This document shows, piece by piece, positions 62,205 through 64,000 of a DNA stretch of 64,000 nt (position 1 is the stretch's first letter; each line of letters opens with the position of its first letter). Position numbers and translations under genes: made by a program. Under the pieces are notes generated by a model that searched no databases, was not told the origin of the DNA, and worked only from the letters and a program-made list of their open reading frames with translations. Origin of the DNA: an uncultured Oscillospiraceae bacterium (GTDB lineage Bacteria; Bacillota; Clostridia; Oscillospirales; Oscillospiraceae); NCBI GenBank assembly GCA_934659425.1, contig CAKUHU010000001.1:248001-312000 (forward strand), given 5' to 3'.

Positions 62205-63290
62205 TTGAAAGGAAACGGATACGGGCAGCCGGCTGGGGAGAGGGCGGTTCCCCTGCTGCGGGGGTTTCTGGCAGGGGCAGTACTATTGGCACTTTTGGGA
62301 CAGAGCCCTCTCTCTGCCCGGGCTGCGGAGGTTGAGCCGGTGATGGGGGCGTCATTGGTGCGGACAGTGGTTCCGGTAGGCCGGGCGGTGGGCATCAAGC
62401 TCTTTTCCGACGGTGTGATGGTGGTGGGATTTTCCCAGATCCCGGCGGCGGAGGGAAGCGTGATGCCGGCCAAGTCATGCGGCTTAAAGGAAGGGGATAT
62501 TATTACCCACATCAATGCTGCTGAGGTGGATACCATTGAGGAGGTCCAAGAGCAGCTGGCCCAGATCGGTGGGGAAGAGATGTCCATTCGGGCCCTTCGG
62601 GATGGCCGTACTGTCCAGGTGACGGCCCAGGCAGTGCAATGCTCCACCGACGGCACGTATAAGTTAGGCGCTTGGCTTCGGGATTCCATGGCGGGGATCG
62701 GCACGGTCACCTATTATGATCCTGCCACTGGGGAGTTTGGCGCGCTGGGTCACGGGGTCAACGATGTGGATACTGCCCTGCTGATGCCCTTAGAGAGTGG
62801 CGGAGTGCTCTCTGCCACAGTTTCCGATGTCAAAAAAGGCTGCCGGGGAACGCCGGGAGAGCTCCACGGAGCTTTTGAACTGGAGAAGGACATCGGCGTA
62901 CTGACAGCGAATACCAGCTACGGTATCTTTGGAACGCTGTCGGGAGATGAGCTGGCCGAGAAGGAGCCGGTGGAGGTAGCCTCCCGCGGCCAGGTGGAGA
63001 CCGGGAAAGCTGTCATCTATGCCAACGTCTCGGGGGATGAGATCAAGGCCTATGATGTGGAGATCACCAAGCTCTTTCCCTCTGCGGCAGACGGCCGGGA
63101 CATGATGGTGAAGGTCACCGATCCTGAGTTGATCGAGGCCACGGGCGGTATCGTGCAGGGGATGTCAGGCAGCCCTATTTTGCAAAACGGCAGACTTGTG
63201 GGGGCTGTCACCCATGTGTTGGTGGGGGATCCCACCCAGGGCTATGGGATCTTAGCGGAGAAAATGTTGGAAACTGCCGAAAGTTGTTAA
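62205..63290 (+). CDS. spoIVB: SpoIVB peptidase
   Basis: Secreted serine peptidase of the forespore that triggers sigma-K activation. The 361-residue protein has a basic N-terminus and signal anchor (LLRGFLAGAVLLALLG), a PDZ domain (about residues 60-145: SVMPAKSCGLKEGDIITHIN) and the S55 catalytic domain. His is in FGALGHGVNDVD, Asp in VKVTDPELIEATGG and Ser in IVQGMSGSPILQN. The start is a TTG with GGGGGTGG just upstream. spo0A follows, the conserved clostridial order. Confidence 0.93.
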   Translation: MKGNGYGQPAGERAVPLLRGFLAGAVLLALLGQSPLSARAAEVEPVMGASLVRTVVPVGRAVGIKLFSDGVMVVGFSQIPAAEGSVMPAKSCGLKEGDIITHINAAEVDTIEEVQEQLAQIGGEEMSIRALRDGRTVQVTAQAVQCSTDGTYKLGAWLRDSMAGIGTVTYYDPATGEFGALGHGVNDVDTALLMPLESGGVLSATVSDVKKGCRGTPGELHGAFELEKDIGVLTANTSYGIFGTLSGDELAEKEPVEVASRGQVETGKAVIYANVSGDEIKAYDVEITKLFPSAADGRDMMVKVTDPELIEATGGIVQGMSGSPILQNGRLVGAVTHVLVGDPTQGYGILAEKMLETAESC

Positions 63291-63310
63291 AATGTGTAAA
63301 ATGTCGTTAA

Positions 63311-63318
63311 TTGTCGAA
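63311..63318 (+). promoter_or_regulatory. 0A box upstream of spo0A
   Basis: TTGTCGAA contains the full TGTCGAA core of the Spo0A binding site, about 115 bases before the spo0A start. It implies direct autoregulation. A second partial copy, ATGTCGTT, lies at 63301-63308. Confidence 0.75.
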
Positions 63319-63349
63319 TTTTTCTCATCCAAAAATTGGCAAAAAAGTA

Positions 63350-63378
63350 TTGCGTACGCTGTCTATTTATGGTAAATT
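63350..63378 (+). promoter_or_regulatory. probable promoter of spo0A
   Basis: TTGCGT (63350-63355), 17-base spacer, TAAATT (63373-63378). It lies between the 0A box and the start codon. I did not identify a clear sigma-H promoter. Confidence 0.55.
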
Positions 63379-63425
63379 GTTGGCAACCGGTAATATTGCA
63401 TTGGCCAGGCAAGTGAAGAGGTTGT

Positions 63426-64000
63426 ATGGGTATGGATAAGAAGAAAGTGGTAGTGGCGGATGCGGGTGAGGAATTCCGCCGCTTGTTGGTAGAGACCATT
63501 AATGCAGAGAGCGATCTGATGGTAGTGGGAGATACCGGAGATGGAGAAGATGTGGTGACGTTTTGCCGTCAGAGACAGCCTGATGTAGTGATCATGGATA
63601 TGATTTTGGCGAAGATGGATGGGGTAGAGGTCCTCTCGGCGATAGCGGACTTGTTTCCTAAGCCGAAAGTGATGGTGCTTTCCAGCTTTGCCAGCGGCAG
63701 CGTAGCTGATTTGGCGGCTGCGAAGGGGGCGGACTATTTTATTATGAAGCCCTGTAAGACCACGTCGGTGGTGGAACGGGTGCGTCAAATGGTGAATGCC
63801 TCCCATTCCAATGAAGAGTCTGACCGCCGCAGCCGCAGTTTAGAAAGCACGATCACCGCGATCATCCATGAGATCGGCGTGCCTGCCCACATCAAGGGCT
63901 ACCAGTATCTTCGGGAAGCAATCATGATCGCGGTAGATGATATGGATGTCATCAATGCCGTGACCAAGGTGCTCTATCCAGAAGTGGCCAAGCGCTTTGG
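63426..64000 (+). CDS. spo0A: sporulation master regulator Spo0A, 3' end outside window
   Basis: Response regulator that commits the cell to sporulation. The visible 191 residues contain the receiver domain (VVVADAGEEFRRLL; phospho-acceptor Asp in VVIMDMILAKMDG; conserved Lys in YFIMKPCK) and the start of the DNA-binding domain (IIHEIGVPAHIKGYQYLREA, AVTKVLYPEVAKRF). In the acidic pocket the usual Asp-Asp pair is Asp-Ala (VADA), and the Pro after the phospho-acceptor is Ala. Start is at 63426 or 63432; both follow GAAGAGG. Confidence 0.95.
   Translation, partial: MGMDKKKVVVADAGEEFRRLLVETINAESDLMVVGDTGDGEDVVTFCRQRQPDVVIMDMILAKMDGVEVLSAIADLFPKPKVMVLSSFASGSVADLAAAKGADYFIMKPCKTTSVVERVRQMVNASHSNEESDRRSRSLESTITAIIHEIGVPAHIKGYQYLREAIMIAVDDMDVINAVTKVLYPEVAKRF

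Overview
The window is a chromosomal segment of a Gram-positive, anaerobic, endospore-forming bacterium. Spo0A, SpoIVB, a SpoVB-type flippase and YlbJ place it among spore-forming Clostridia. A bile salt hydrolase, butyrate-type beta-oxidation enzymes, an [FeFe] hydrogenase, a SCIFF peptide with its maturase and moderately high GC suggest a gut Oscillospiraceae (Flavonifractor, Intestinimonas or Lawsonibacter type). The genus is inferred from gene content only; no search was run.

Layout. 1-3.7 kb: end of a glycogen operon (glgB, then glgC running off the left edge) behind a strong promoter whose -10 box lies in a palindrome. 3.7-7.5 kb: greA, a decayed gene, two tRNA-Leu genes, a DtxR-type regulator and a pyridoxal kinase. 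7.7-10.8 kb: a racemase-family protein and purine salvage (apt plus a nucleobase permease). 10.9-13.2 kb: ahpC and a flavoprotein reductase with AhpF parts in reversed order. 13.6-19.3 kb: peptide and amino acid catabolism (M20 hydrolase, YfcC transporter, M24 peptidase, aminotransferase). 19.3-22.4 kb: the SCIFF ranthipeptide precursor, its radical SAM maturase and a PLP decarboxylase-like enzyme. 22.5-26.4 kb: an SLH-anchored surface protein and an ECF sigma factor with a membrane partner.

26.4-29.8 kb looks like an island. A CsoR-type repressor and a frameshifted heavy-metal P-type ATPase lie between two fragments that look like the halves of one decayed lipoprotein gene. 29.8-35 kb: a polar amino acid ABC transporter, a D,D-carboxypeptidase, and a CaCA antiporter preceded by a leader with the hallmarks of the yybP-ykoY manganese riboswitch. 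35.4-39.6 kb: a MATE transporter, a SpoVB-like flippase and a DUF554 protein.

39.8-46.5 kb: hbd-bcd-etfB-etfA (crotonyl/butyryl-CoA metabolism with electron bifurcation), a bile salt hydrolase and an NSS-family sodium symporter. 46.5-53.6 kb: an ATPase, a DUF4397 protein, a group-B-like [FeFe] hydrogenase, YlbJ, and TetR and DegV. 53.7-64 kb: a two-component system, a phosphopantetheinyl transferase, a ROK glucokinase, a CtpE-like P-type ATPase, a Bax-inhibitor-1 protein, then spoIVB and spo0A with a 0A box between them; spo0A runs off the right edge.

Most genes have clear AGGAGG-like ribosome binding sites, many sigma-A promoters have exact 17-bp spacers, and hairpin terminators are frequent. 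Several genes appear to start with TTG. I saw no rRNA, CRISPR array, intact insertion sequence or prophage.
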